Part shown: piece after piece, positions 1 to 8,954 of the stretch
Numbering within the stretch: position 1 is the first letter of the stretch
Layout of the letters: each line of letters begins with the position of its first letter
Origin: Aquiflexum sp. TKW24L
GTDB taxonomy: Bacteria; Bacteroidota; Bacteroidia; Cytophagales; Cyclobacteriaceae
DNA: 64,000 nucleotides
NCBI RefSeq assembly: GCF_023502205.1
Contig: NZ_JAMFLG010000002.1
Location: forward strand, 124,001 to 188,000
Reading direction: 5' to 3'
Notes under the pieces: generated by a model
What the model was told of the DNA's origin: nothing
The model's database searches: none
The model's input: the letters and a program-made list of their open reading frames with translations, nothing else
Made by a program: the position numbers and the translations under genes

Positions 1-77
1 ATAAAAAATAAAACTGAAGAATTATCCTTATTTCGACTCAAATAGGTTACTTTTATTCTGGAAACAAAGGAATTTTT

Positions 78-1499
78 ATGGCTCACACCGACTCAAGAAG
101 GGCTGCTTTTCGCCTCTACAAAAAACTTAAATACGGCTGGATATTGGCAACCAGTACCTTTGTCGGAAACTTTGTTATAGCTCTGGTCACCGCTTACCTT
201 TTTCATAACCTTGGGTATGGAGAGGATGTTAACTATGTTTTTTTTCTTGCTGTTTTAGCCACAGGACTTTGGATTACAGAAGCCATCCCACCGTTTGCTG
301 TAGGCATCTTCATATTCACCGGATTATTACTGGGGTTTGGCACGGATTATATTTTAGAGGATTCCAAAACACCCGTTGAGATGTATCTTGGTACTTGGAC
401 CAGTAATGTGATTTGGCTTTTGTTGGGCGGTTTTTTCCTCGCAGAGGGCATGAGTATAGTTGGTTTGGATCGGTCCTTGTTTAAATTTACCATAGACAAA
501 TTTGGGCAGGAGCCCAACAGATTGCTTTTAGGCATCATGTTTACTACCGGAGTGGTCAGTATGATCATGTCTAATACTGCAACCACTGCCATGATGATCT
601 CTTCAATTTTACCTGTGGTCCGTCTTTTGGGTAAAAATTCGCCCTACTCCAAAGCACTTTTGATTGGGATACCGGCAGCAGCAACTTTGGGGGGAATGGG
701 AACGATCATTGGAAGTACACCAAATGCCATCGCTGTGGGCGCCTTACAGGAAAAGGGTCTGAACATCACATTTATAGACTGGATGATATTTGGGATTCCG
801 ATGGCTCTTATTTCTTTGTTAATATTTTGGTTTTTCCTTATAAAAACCCTCCACCTGAAAGAAATCAAACTTGACCTTTCCGAAATAACTTCCAAAAGTG
901 GTTCAAAAAATATTCTTGAAAGGAATGCTGTAGTTTTTACCCTTTCGGTAACGGTCGCCATGTGGTTGACAGAGCCTCTTCATGGCTTGCCCATCGCAGC
1001 AACTTCTGCCATCCCGATTGTTTTCTTGACACTATTCCAAGTGATCAAAGCTGAAGATGTGAGAAGGCTCCCATGGGATACTTTAATGTTAGTCGCAGGA
1101 GGCCTTGCGTTGGGTATTGCCATGGTAGATGTCGGACTGACTGACATCATCATGAAAAAGATATCCCAACTGCCGATTTCCATGATTGGTGTTGCGATCG
1201 TCTTTTCTTTGGTCGCAGTGACCATTTCCAATATCATGAGCAATACTGCTGCTGCGGCGATTTTAGTGCCCCTGTGCCTTGCATTACCGGGTATTTGGGG
1301 ATTTACAGTTCCTTTGATGATATCACTGAGTTGCTCCTCTTCTCTCCTACTTCCGGTGTCTACCCCTTCTAATGCAATTTCCTATTCAACTGGCCTAGTT
1401 GAACAAAAAACTTTTAGACCAGGAGGAATTTTAATGATGATAATAGGACCTTTACTTTCCTTTTTGACAGTAATGCTATACGGGTGGTTATTTTTATAA
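78..1499 (+). CDS. SLC13/DASS family anion symporter
   Basis: This is an inner-membrane transporter of the divalent anion:Na+ symporter family (SLC13/DASS), which imports dicarboxylates, sulfate or similar anions with sodium. The 473-aa protein is almost wholly hydrophobic, with many membrane segments. It carries the paired family signature: an SNT motif at residues 165-167 and a second at 388-390, each followed by Thr/Ala-rich helix starts. GSTPNA lies between them. A purine-rich AAAGGA stretch precedes the ATG. The substrate cannot be read from sequence. It stands alone, with an unrelated minus-strand gene downstream. Confidence 0.88.
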   Translation: MAHTDSRRAAFRLYKKLKYGWILATSTFVGNFVIALVTAYLFHNLGYGEDVNYVFFLAVLATGLWITEAIPPFAVGIFIFTGLLLGFGTDYILEDSKTPVEMYLGTWTSNVIWLLLGGFFLAEGMSIVGLDRSLFKFTIDKFGQEPNRLLLGIMFTTGVVSMIMSNTATTAMMISSILPVVRLLGKNSPYSKALLIGIPAAATLGGMGTIIGSTPNAIAVGALQEKGLNITFIDWMIFGIPMALISLLIFWFFLIKTLHLKEIKLDLSEITSKSGSKNILERNAVVFTLSVTVAMWLTEPLHGLPIAATSAIPIVFLTLFQVIKAEDVRRLPWDTLMLVAGGLALGIAMVDVGLTDIIMKKISQLPISMIGVAIVFSLVAVTISNIMSNTAAAAILVPLCLALPGIWGFTVPLMISLSCSSSLLLPVSTPSNAISYSTGLVEQKTFRPGGILMMIIGPLLSFLTVMLYGWLFL

Positions 1500-1549
1500 A
1501 TAACATAATGGTTATCCACTTCTTTGCCGGTAGGCCAATAATCTTTTAA

Positions 1550-1580
1550 AAATGGGTTGGAAGACGGAAGTCGGAAGATT
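1550..1580. repeat. short purine-rich low-complexity stretch
   Basis: Between two convergent genes there is a short run built from GGAAG/TCGGAAG-type words (around GGAAGACGGAAGTCGGAAG). It resembles the word-repeat islands at 22502-22770 and 53872-53945. No hairpin or gene is visible. Confidence 0.4.
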
Positions 1581-2502
1581 ATATTTTTTGAACCAAATTT
1601 CTCATTTTTTCCAAACCGGTTTTTGCAACAGACAATGCATCTTGCTTCCAATAATCCTGATTAAATAGTTCTAGTGAAAGCACTTTATTTCCACCCATAT
1701 TTTTCAGATCAATCAATATCTCTTTCATAGGAGCTGCGCCGTCTCCAGGATAGACACGGTCTTTATCTGCTTGGTCTTCCCTCGGAATAGATGCCACAAA
1801 ATCATTCATATGGAAAATTTCAACTGTTTTTCCGTTGAGCATTTTCAATCCATCATATCCCGATCCCCCCCGAAAAAGATGGTAAACATCAGGCAAAATC
1901 CGGGTATCAGGATCATTGGCAACTGCCGCTACCATCAACACCTGGCCCAAATGATGAAAAAATGGAAATGCTCCCCAAAATTCCAGTTGGGGCATGACGC
2001 CTGTCTTTCTTCCTAGGTCCAATAAAGCTTTGTACCGCTCTCCAGCCTTGAACAGATCCAAAGGTGCCGTAACTCCGGCAGCAGGGGCTGCGACACGATT
2101 ACAGCCCAATGAAGCTAAAAGCTCCATTTCCTGCTCCATTTGAACCATTCCGGCTTTTCTCTTTTCGTCATCATCTACCATCCAAGGTGCAAAACCGATG
2201 GCATTTTCAAATTTTAAACCAGAATCCCCTAAATATTTTTTCAATCCAACAACAGAATTTCCGGCTGCAAGGTATTCCTGAATGTCTCGGATCCATAATT
2301 CTACGCCATCATATCCCGCCTTGGCGGCAATGTCCAGATAGCCGATCAAACCAGGCTTTTGGCCCGTGATGGTACTGGTATTCAAGCAAAAACTAAATTG
2401 ACTTTCTTTTCTCTTTTTGGGACCTGCTCCAAAAACTCCTGCTGTGGCAACCACACCGGTAGTAAGTCCAAGGGCTTTGATAACATTCCGTCTTGTTGTC
2501 AT
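1579..2502 (-). CDS. Tat-exported sugar phosphate isomerase/epimerase-like TIM-barrel protein
   Basis: This 307-aa protein belongs to the xylose-isomerase-like TIM-barrel (AP endonuclease 2) superfamily, whose members isomerise or epimerise sugars using a divalent metal. Residues 1-30 look like a Tat signal: a twin Arg at 4-5 within TRRNVIK, then a hydrophobic stretch ending in GAG. The barrel shows the expected acidic and His metal-ligand spots, including QLEFWG in the middle and LSLELFN near the C-terminus. Export by Tat suggests a periplasmic role, possibly on carbohydrate-derived acids or polyols. The substrate is unknown, and no partner gene sits beside it. Confidence 0.82.
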   Translation of the reverse strand: MTTRRNVIKALGLTTGVVATAGVFGAGPKKRKESQFSFCLNTSTITGQKPGLIGYLDIAAKAGYDGVELWIRDIQEYLAAGNSVVGLKKYLGDSGLKFENAIGFAPWMVDDDEKRKAGMVQMEQEMELLASLGCNRVAAPAAGVTAPLDLFKAGERYKALLDLGRKTGVMPQLEFWGAFPFFHHLGQVLMVAAVANDPDTRILPDVYHLFRGGSGYDGLKMLNGKTVEIFHMNDFVASIPREDQADKDRVYPGDGAAPMKEILIDLKNMGGNKVLSLELFNQDYWKQDALSVAKTGLEKMRNLVQKI

Positions 2503-2666
2503 GTTGGTTTGTGATAAATTTTGGTTGATTGTAAAATAAAATTCTGAAAATACTCCTCTAAACCTTAAAAATACTTTTTACAAATAAGAAAAATCAACCA
2601 CCTATATAAATCAATAATTCTTCTGGTTTTCCACATGTTTTTTTATTTATATTGATTTCCCAACTA

Positions 2667-3392
2667 ATGATGTCGCAAACAAAACCTATGAAACCCTGTA
2701 TTTTTTTACTCATTATTAGTATTTGTATTTTATCAAATCTCCAAGCACAATCCTCGCAGGAGTTAGAAGATGCTTATAAGGCAAATATTCCGCTTCATCA
2801 GGAAATCGTCAGCGGTGGCTATTACGTCGATCCTCCACAAAGTATAGAAGGAGACCCCTATTTCCTGTCAAAAAATTTTGAGTATGGAAGACTGACCATC
2901 AATGGTTTAGCCTATGAAAATGTTCCTTTATTGTATAATATTTTTTCTGATGAAGTGGTTACTTTTCACCCCATCCACAAACAGAAAACACTGATCAAGA
3001 CTGATAAAATTGACGGTTTTGTTTTGCCTCAGAACATACGTTTTGTCCGGATTCCGATAAATCCCGGGTACAGCCACCACGGAAAAGGGTTTTACGAATT
3101 AGTGGAAGAGGGAGAGAAGGCAAATCTGCTTTGTAAACATTATAAAACAACGAAGGCCAAAAGAGAGGTGTCTAAATATAGCAGTACTTTTCAGGATAAA
3201 TTTGATTTCTTGATCAAAAAAGGAGATCAGATACAACTAGTTAAAAGTAAAGGACAGGCAATTACTTTTCTTGAACTTGATAAGAAACAAATTAATAAAA
3301 ATGCAAAAGTGAAAAACCTGAATTTCAGGAATGACCGACGCATTTTCTTAGCTTTTTTGGTAGAATCCTTTAACAGCCCAGTCCATGAATAA
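2667..3392 (+). CDS. secreted protein of unknown function, first gene of a TonB-receptor module
   Basis: I do not recognise a domain in this protein of about 241 aa. The N-terminus has a Sec signal (hydrophobic stretch FLLIISICILS ending in LQAQ). Start codons at 2667, 2670 or 2688 (the last giving MKPCIF) are all possible; a TTG at 2652 is less likely. The mature protein is mixed and basic, with no repeats. Its last 8 bp overlap the start of the TonB-dependent receptor at 3385. That implies co-translation and a shared role at the envelope, perhaps as a periplasmic or surface accessory. Confidence 0.7.
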   Translation: MMSQTKPMKPCIFLLIISICILSNLQAQSSQELEDAYKANIPLHQEIVSGGYYVDPPQSIEGDPYFLSKNFEYGRLTINGLAYENVPLLYNIFSDEVVTFHPIHKQKTLIKTDKIDGFVLPQNIRFVRIPINPGYSHHGKGFYELVEEGEKANLLCKHYKTTKAKREVSKYSSTFQDKFDFLIKKGDQIQLVKSKGQAITFLELDKKQINKNAKVKNLNFRNDRRIFLAFLVESFNSPVHE

Positions 3393-6138
3393 ACTGATAC
3401 TGTTTCTTGTTTTTTTTGGACTATTAAATATCCCGAGGTCCTTTGCCCAAGATATTAAAACTGTCGAAGAAAGGATTTCAGGTCTCTTTCCCTCACTGAA
3501 TTTTGAACGGTTTGCATACCAGATAGAATCACAAACCTCTTACAAATTCTATTTTTCCAAAGAGGATGTAGAAGGTCTTGTAGTCAATATCAGCGCAAAA
3601 GACAACACCATCCACCAAGTTCTTTCAGGTGTCTTTGATGGTACAGACCTGAAATATTACCTCGATGAAAAAAACAGGATTTTTGTAACCAAAGGGAAGG
3701 TCTTGGACACATCTTTACCTTTAGACTTTTTTTCACAGGTATCTGAACTTGAAAAGGACAGTACCCTTCGACAGGAGGATATCAGTAGGGCATTTTCACG
3801 AAACAAGTTGTACGTCATTGGAAAGCCGGACAATTCGGGCAAAACAGAGGCAATATTGAGCGGAAAGATTACTGGCCTGGAAACAGGGAATCCTGTCTTT
3901 GGAGCAGTAGTTTTCGAAAAAATCAATTATACCCGAGCCATCGCAGACCAAGACGGTTTTTTTGAAATAAAACTTCCTATTGGCCGGCACACCATTTTTA
4001 TTCAAAATCTTGGGGGATTTGTAGAACAACGACAAATTAGCCTCCAGGGTGATGGTGTTTTGGATGTAGCCATTGAGGAGAATATCATTTCACTTTCTGA
4101 AGTCACCATTTCTTCAGAGAAAATGACCAATATTTCCCGACCGGAGATGGGCGTTCAGAAACTGAATATGGAAACGATGAGGCAAATTCCTGCCATCTTG
4201 GGTGAAGTTGATATCATCAGGAGCATTTTGACATTACCAGGCGTGCAGACAGTCGGTGAAGCAAGTGTAGGATTTAATGTTCGAGGAGGTGCAGCAGACC
4301 AAAACCTGATTCTCTTCAATCATGCTACCATATATAACCCTTCACATCTTTTCGGATTATTTTCAGCATTCAATCCGGACTTGGTAGAATCAGTGGATTT
4401 GTACAAAGCAGGGATTCCTGTCCAATATGGAGGCCGGCTTTCATCGGTCTTAGATGTGCATGCCAAATATGGCAACACAGACAAAATCACCGTCCGAGGA
4501 GGAATTGGTTTATTGACTGGTCGGATATCAGTCGAAGGTCCGATTGGTGAAAAAACCACTTTCGCACTTGGAGCAAGATCCACTTACTCTGATTGGTTGT
4601 TGAATATTTTGGAAGAAAACACAGATTTCAAAGATGGAAGAGCAAACTTCTATGACCTCAATTTAAATGTCTCTCATAAAATAGACGAGAAAAATATCAT
4701 CCGACTGAATACTTATGGCAGCAGTGACCGCTTTGGATTTGACAGGGATACCACCTTTACATACCAAAACAGGAGCATCAATCTTGGATGGACTCATTAT
4801 TTCAGCGAAAGGCTGGAAGGAGAATTTGTAGCGGGAAGAGACAATTATAGGTTTGATATCGAGGGCAGAGATAACCCATCCAACGGCTATGATTTTGGTT
4901 TTGGTATCAAGCAGGACTTTTTCAAAGCCAATTTTAAATATGAATATGACTTGAGACACACTTTTAATTTTGGGGTAAATACCATCAGGTATCAGTTGAA
5001 TCCCGGGTTTATCCAACCTGCCGGAGCGGAATCCATTGTGGTGCCCGAAGAAGTTAATCCCGAGCAGGCACTGGAAACCTCGATATACCTTGGGGACAAC
5101 TTTGAGGTGACTGACGAATTTTCAATCAATTATGGGATGCGCTACGCCATTTACAATTATTTGGGACCGAATACAGTCAGAGAATACCAGCCGGGATTAC
5201 CTGTTTCCCCACCAAACTTGATCGAGGAGACGACTTTCAACAGCGGCCAAACCATCAAAACTTATAGTGGCCCCGAATTCCGGATTTCGGCAAGGTATAG
5301 CCTCAACAACACATCTTCTGTCAAAGCAGGATACAACACCAACAGGCAGTTTATCCACTTACTGACCAACAATGCCGCCATCGCTCCGACTGACATCTGG
5401 AAGCTTAGCGATCCGAATATCAGGCCTCAGTGGGGAGATCAGGTATCGATTGGATATTATCGAAATATCAAAGTAGATAAGTATGAGTTCTCCGTAGAGG
5501 CTTATCATCGGAATATGAAAAACCTCATAGACTTCCGCTCCGGAGCCACATTGATTCTGAACAATGCCATAGAACAAAGTGTCCTCAAAACCGATGGGCG
5601 GGCTTACGGTGCAGAATTTTTGCTGAGAAAAAATACAGGAAAGTTCAATGGTTGGCTCAGTTATACTTATTCGAGGTCATTGCTGAGAACAGCACAGGAT
5701 GAAATGGCCGAAAAAATCAATGGAGGGGAGTGGTATCCTAACAATTTTGACCAACCCCACAATGCTGTATTGGTAGGAAACTATGCCTTGAGCAAGCGGT
5801 TCAGTACCTCAGTCAATGCCAATTACAGTACCGGTAGACCGATTACTCTCCCTGTCGCGAAGTTCAATTACGGTGGTTCGGAGCGGGTATATTTCTCTGA
5901 CAGAAATGCTTACAGGATTCCTGATTATTTCAGGATTGATGTCTCGATCAATATTGAAGGCAACCATAAAGTCCGAAAACTTGCACATTCCTCATGGTCA
6001 ATTGGGGTCTATAACCTTCTCGGCAGAAGGAATCCCTACTCGGTATATTTCACTCCTGTAAATGGCGTATTGAAGGGATACCAATTGTCGATATTTGCAG
6101 AACCGATTCCATTTATTACTTATAATTTTCGAATCTGA
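3385..6138 (+). CDS. TonB-dependent outer-membrane receptor with STN and carboxypeptidase-like domains
   Basis: This 917-aa outer-membrane transporter imports an unknown ligand using TonB energy. In order it has a signal peptide (about 1-21, ending SFAQ), an STN (secretin/TonB short N-terminal) domain at about 30-105, a carboxypeptidase-regulatory-like beta-sandwich at about 155-235, a plug at about 255-360 with RGGAADQN, and a large beta-barrel ending in aromatic YNFRI. An STN domain in a receptor often goes with FecIR-type signalling, but no anti-sigma/sigma pair is adjacent. The stop codon overlaps the start of the DUF4249 gene (TGATG at 6136-6140), a common pairing in Bacteroidota. Confidence 0.9.
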   Translation: MNKLILFLVFFGLLNIPRSFAQDIKTVEERISGLFPSLNFERFAYQIESQTSYKFYFSKEDVEGLVVNISAKDNTIHQVLSGVFDGTDLKYYLDEKNRIFVTKGKVLDTSLPLDFFSQVSELEKDSTLRQEDISRAFSRNKLYVIGKPDNSGKTEAILSGKITGLETGNPVFGAVVFEKINYTRAIADQDGFFEIKLPIGRHTIFIQNLGGFVEQRQISLQGDGVLDVAIEENIISLSEVTISSEKMTNISRPEMGVQKLNMETMRQIPAILGEVDIIRSILTLPGVQTVGEASVGFNVRGGAADQNLILFNHATIYNPSHLFGLFSAFNPDLVESVDLYKAGIPVQYGGRLSSVLDVHAKYGNTDKITVRGGIGLLTGRISVEGPIGEKTTFALGARSTYSDWLLNILEENTDFKDGRANFYDLNLNVSHKIDEKNIIRLNTYGSSDRFGFDRDTTFTYQNRSINLGWTHYFSERLEGEFVAGRDNYRFDIEGRDNPSNGYDFGFGIKQDFFKANFKYEYDLRHTFNFGVNTIRYQLNPGFIQPAGAESIVVPEEVNPEQALETSIYLGDNFEVTDEFSINYGMRYAIYNYLGPNTVREYQPGLPVSPPNLIEETTFNSGQTIKTYSGPEFRISARYSLNNTSSVKAGYNTNRQFIHLLTNNAAIAPTDIWKLSDPNIRPQWGDQVSIGYYRNIKVDKYEFSVEAYHRNMKNLIDFRSGATLILNNAIEQSVLKTDGRAYGAEFLLRKNTGKFNGWLSYTYSRSLLRTAQDEMAEKINGGEWYPNNFDQPHNAVLVGNYALSKRFSTSVNANYSTGRPITLPVAKFNYGGSERVYFSDRNAYRIPDYFRIDVSINIEGNHKVRKLAHSSWSIGVYNLLGRRNPYSVYFTPVNGVLKGYQLSIFAEPIPFITYNFRI

Positions 6139-7289
6139 TGAGAAAGAGGACGTCTTATATTGTAGCAGTATTATTGATGTTGTTGTGGGGAAGTTGCCGT
6201 GACCCTTTCGAACCGGAAGTGACCGACCAAAATCTATCCCTAATCGTCGTAGAGGGATTTATAGAAACTGATGGTGAAAAATCCGAAATCATTATAAGCA
6301 GAACCAATCCAATAAGAAGCATCCAAAATTTTGAACCGGAAATTGGCGCTTCGGTATTTCTAAAATCAGAAACAGGAGAAGAATGGATTTTTCAAGAATC
6401 TGAGGTGGGGGTTTATTCTTTTTCAGGATTTTTTGATCCAGGTTTGGAATACCGGTTGGGAATTAATCTCCGAAATGGACAACAATATCTTTCCGAATCA
6501 ATGAATCCCATTATCAGTCCAGAAATTGAAGAACTAGGTTTTTTGAAAGACGAGGCCGGGGTTGAAATATTTGTGAGTACAAAGGGAAATGAAGAGGCTC
6601 AATATTTTTTGTGGGATTATGAGGAAGACTGGATTTTCAGGCCGGGAGTCAGGAGTCAATATATTTTTAACCCCTTGACGCAAGATGTGGATTTCAGGAA
6701 TGCAGATCAAAAAATAGACCTCTGCTGGAAGTCAAATTTATTTCCAAAAATAATTCTGCAAAATGCATCGCGATTCCAAGACAATACCATTCTCCAGCGT
6801 GAGTTGGTGAGGATTCCTCCGAATTCCGAAAAACTTATGCAGCGCTATAGCATCATCGTTCGGCAAAGAGCCATCAACCAGGAAACCTATGATTTTTGGG
6901 AGATTTTAAGAAAAAACTCAGATGACATCGGTGGGATATTCAGTCCACTGCCCTCTCTAATCAGAGGTAATATTAAAGCAACCAGTGAAAATGGAGACAG
7001 CGCAATTGGAATGGTCAGCATGGGAAAATCAGCGTCCAAAAGGATTTTTATCAATGTGCAAGAGGTAGCGCCATGGCCCTATTTTATCGAAGAATATGAA
7101 TTTTGTAGGATGGACCAAGACACCGTATATATTGAAAACTATGAAAGGGAATTTTCCACCAGAAATAGGATACCTATTGTGCCGGTGATAGTAGGTACCA
7201 CGACGATTGGATTTCGTGCAGCATCAAAACAATGTACTGATTGCACATTGAGAGGAACCAATATCAAACCTGAATTTTGGGAGGATTAA
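6138..7289 (+). CDS. DUF4249 family lipoprotein
   Basis: This 383-aa protein has a lipoprotein signal with lipobox LLWGSC (Cys 20), followed by the opening typical of DUF4249 proteins, in which an Asp/Pro-rich start leads into a strand such as LIVVEGFI. DUF4249 proteins are usually encoded right after a TonB-dependent receptor, as here, and are thought to be surface or periplasmic partners of it. The function is not established. The start codon overlaps the receptor stop, so translation is probably coupled. The next gene follows after 8 bp. Confidence 0.85.
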   Translation: MRKRTSYIVAVLLMLLWGSCRDPFEPEVTDQNLSLIVVEGFIETDGEKSEIIISRTNPIRSIQNFEPEIGASVFLKSETGEEWIFQESEVGVYSFSGFFDPGLEYRLGINLRNGQQYLSESMNPIISPEIEELGFLKDEAGVEIFVSTKGNEEAQYFLWDYEEDWIFRPGVRSQYIFNPLTQDVDFRNADQKIDLCWKSNLFPKIILQNASRFQDNTILQRELVRIPPNSEKLMQRYSIIVRQRAINQETYDFWEILRKNSDDIGGIFSPLPSLIRGNIKATSENGDSAIGMVSMGKSASKRIFINVQEVAPWPYFIEEYEFCRMDQDTVYIENYEREFSTRNRIPIVPVIVGTTTIGFRAASKQCTDCTLRGTNIKPEFWED

Positions 7290-7297
7290 TTTAAATA

Positions 7298-8932
7298 ATG
7301 ATGAAAAAGAGACTTTTGACCCTAATTTTTTTGGTTTTAATATTCATCCCAAGGATGAGTTGGAGTCAGGACAAGGTAGCGGAATCAGTATTTGCCCACG
7401 TTTCCAAAAATATTGCGGCAGCAGGGGAAAAGGTTTGGTTTTCTATCCAAGCATTGGATCAAAATCTCAATTTCTATTCTAAAATAGGGTACGCCGAATT
7501 GGTAGACAGGAATGGATTAGCGGTCTATCAGGTCATTTATCCATTACAAAATGGTAAATATGAGGGAATCCTAGAAATCCCAAATAGCTTGGAATCCGAC
7601 CATTATCTGTTGAGATTCTATACAAGAATCAGCCCGGTGTTAAGCGAAAAAGGGGTATTCAACCAATTCATTACTATTATCAACCCCAAAAAACCATCGA
7701 AAGTCAAAGCCACCATCCAAAACGGTAAAAGCTATGGTTTCATAAAAGCTGAAGAAATCAGTCCAAAGAATCAGACTTCCCTTTCCTTAAAATCAAAGAC
7801 TAGTATTGATTTTCCTTCATCCTTTGATGGGAAAGTGTCCTCAATATCCGTCTCAATTTCAAATCCATTTTTGCCGGAAACCCACCATGGCTATATCCGA
7901 AGGGAGATCTATCGTGATATTCAAGATAATTCCGATCTCATCCCAGAACCCTATGGACATATTGTATATGGCAAAAACCTGAACACAATGATTGATACGA
8001 CAGAAACATTTTTTCTTTCGTCACATGGTGTACAATCGTTTTTAAGTTCCGCAAAACCAAAACCAAGTGGCGACCTGTATTTTGAAATAGGCGCATTGAA
8101 AGCTTTTAATTACCTCATTGCCCAATCATCCCATATCGAAAATCAACTCAATTTCTCCCCTGAACTCCCATTCTTAAAATTGAAATTCAAAGAAGACTTT
8201 ATATTTCCAGTGCTGCAAATGGAGGAAAAGGACCGGGAACTTCTCACCGATTTGATCACATCCGGTCAAGTCAGTAATTATTATTATTCTAATGACTCTG
8301 TGGAGTTTGCACCGATTGTAGTTGGATTTGATGCTGACAAAACTTATCTGCTCGATGACTATACGCGATTTGAAAATCTGGAAACAACCCTCCGTGAATA
8401 TGTTCCAGAAGTATTGGTAAGGAAGCAGGACAAAAAAACGCTATTTAAAGTATTGAACAATCCCCTTGGTTCGGTCTTTCAGGAAAATCCCCTGATCATG
8501 ATTGATGCTATGCCCGTTTTTGATACGGATGCTTTGGCTGCATTTGATCCTGTAAACATCCAAAAACTTGAGGTAATGACCCGTGAGTTTTCCTTCAATA
8601 GAGATAAATATTCCGGTGTCCTGAGTTTTACCTCATTCAACAATGATTTCGGGAAATTTCAACTGCCACCTAATGCACTTTACCTCAATTACCCTGAAAT
8701 CCAAAAAGTAAAAACACCCAAATCACCCCATTTGAATTCCAATCTTTCACAGGAAAATTTCCCTGATTTTAGAAGTACACTCTACTGGAATGCTACGGCA
8801 AATGGTATTACCTCACCCTTAGAAATCAATAGCTCCGAAATATCCGGAAATTTTGAAATTATATTAGGATATCAAGATGGGGATGGAAACATGAAGTTTA
8901 TGAAAAAACCTCTGAAGGTGGTAAACAGATAA
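7298..8932 (+). CDS. exported MG2-like / TonB-plug-like protein
   Basis: This is a 544-aa exported protein with a signal peptide at about 1-23 (ending SWSQ). Residues 28-130 look like an MG2-type (macroglobulin) beta-domain of the kind in Bacteroidota proteins that begin EKVWFSIQALD. Near residues 395-430 a stretch with PLIMIDAMPVFD and a later KLEVMTREF resembles the core of a TonB-receptor plug, but no barrel follows. It is the fourth gene of the receptor module, 8 bp after the DUF4249 gene. A periplasmic or surface assembly role with the receptor is my inference. Confidence 0.65.
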   Translation: MMKKRLLTLIFLVLIFIPRMSWSQDKVAESVFAHVSKNIAAAGEKVWFSIQALDQNLNFYSKIGYAELVDRNGLAVYQVIYPLQNGKYEGILEIPNSLESDHYLLRFYTRISPVLSEKGVFNQFITIINPKKPSKVKATIQNGKSYGFIKAEEISPKNQTSLSLKSKTSIDFPSSFDGKVSSISVSISNPFLPETHHGYIRREIYRDIQDNSDLIPEPYGHIVYGKNLNTMIDTTETFFLSSHGVQSFLSSAKPKPSGDLYFEIGALKAFNYLIAQSSHIENQLNFSPELPFLKLKFKEDFIFPVLQMEEKDRELLTDLITSGQVSNYYYSNDSVEFAPIVVGFDADKTYLLDDYTRFENLETTLREYVPEVLVRKQDKKTLFKVLNNPLGSVFQENPLIMIDAMPVFDTDALAAFDPVNIQKLEVMTREFSFNRDKYSGVLSFTSFNNDFGKFQLPPNALYLNYPEIQKVKTPKSPHLNSNLSQENFPDFRSTLYWNATANGITSPLEINSSEISGNFEIILGYQDGDGNMKFMKKPLKVVNR

Positions 8933-8954
8933 CCTTCCTCGAAAAGAAAATCAA

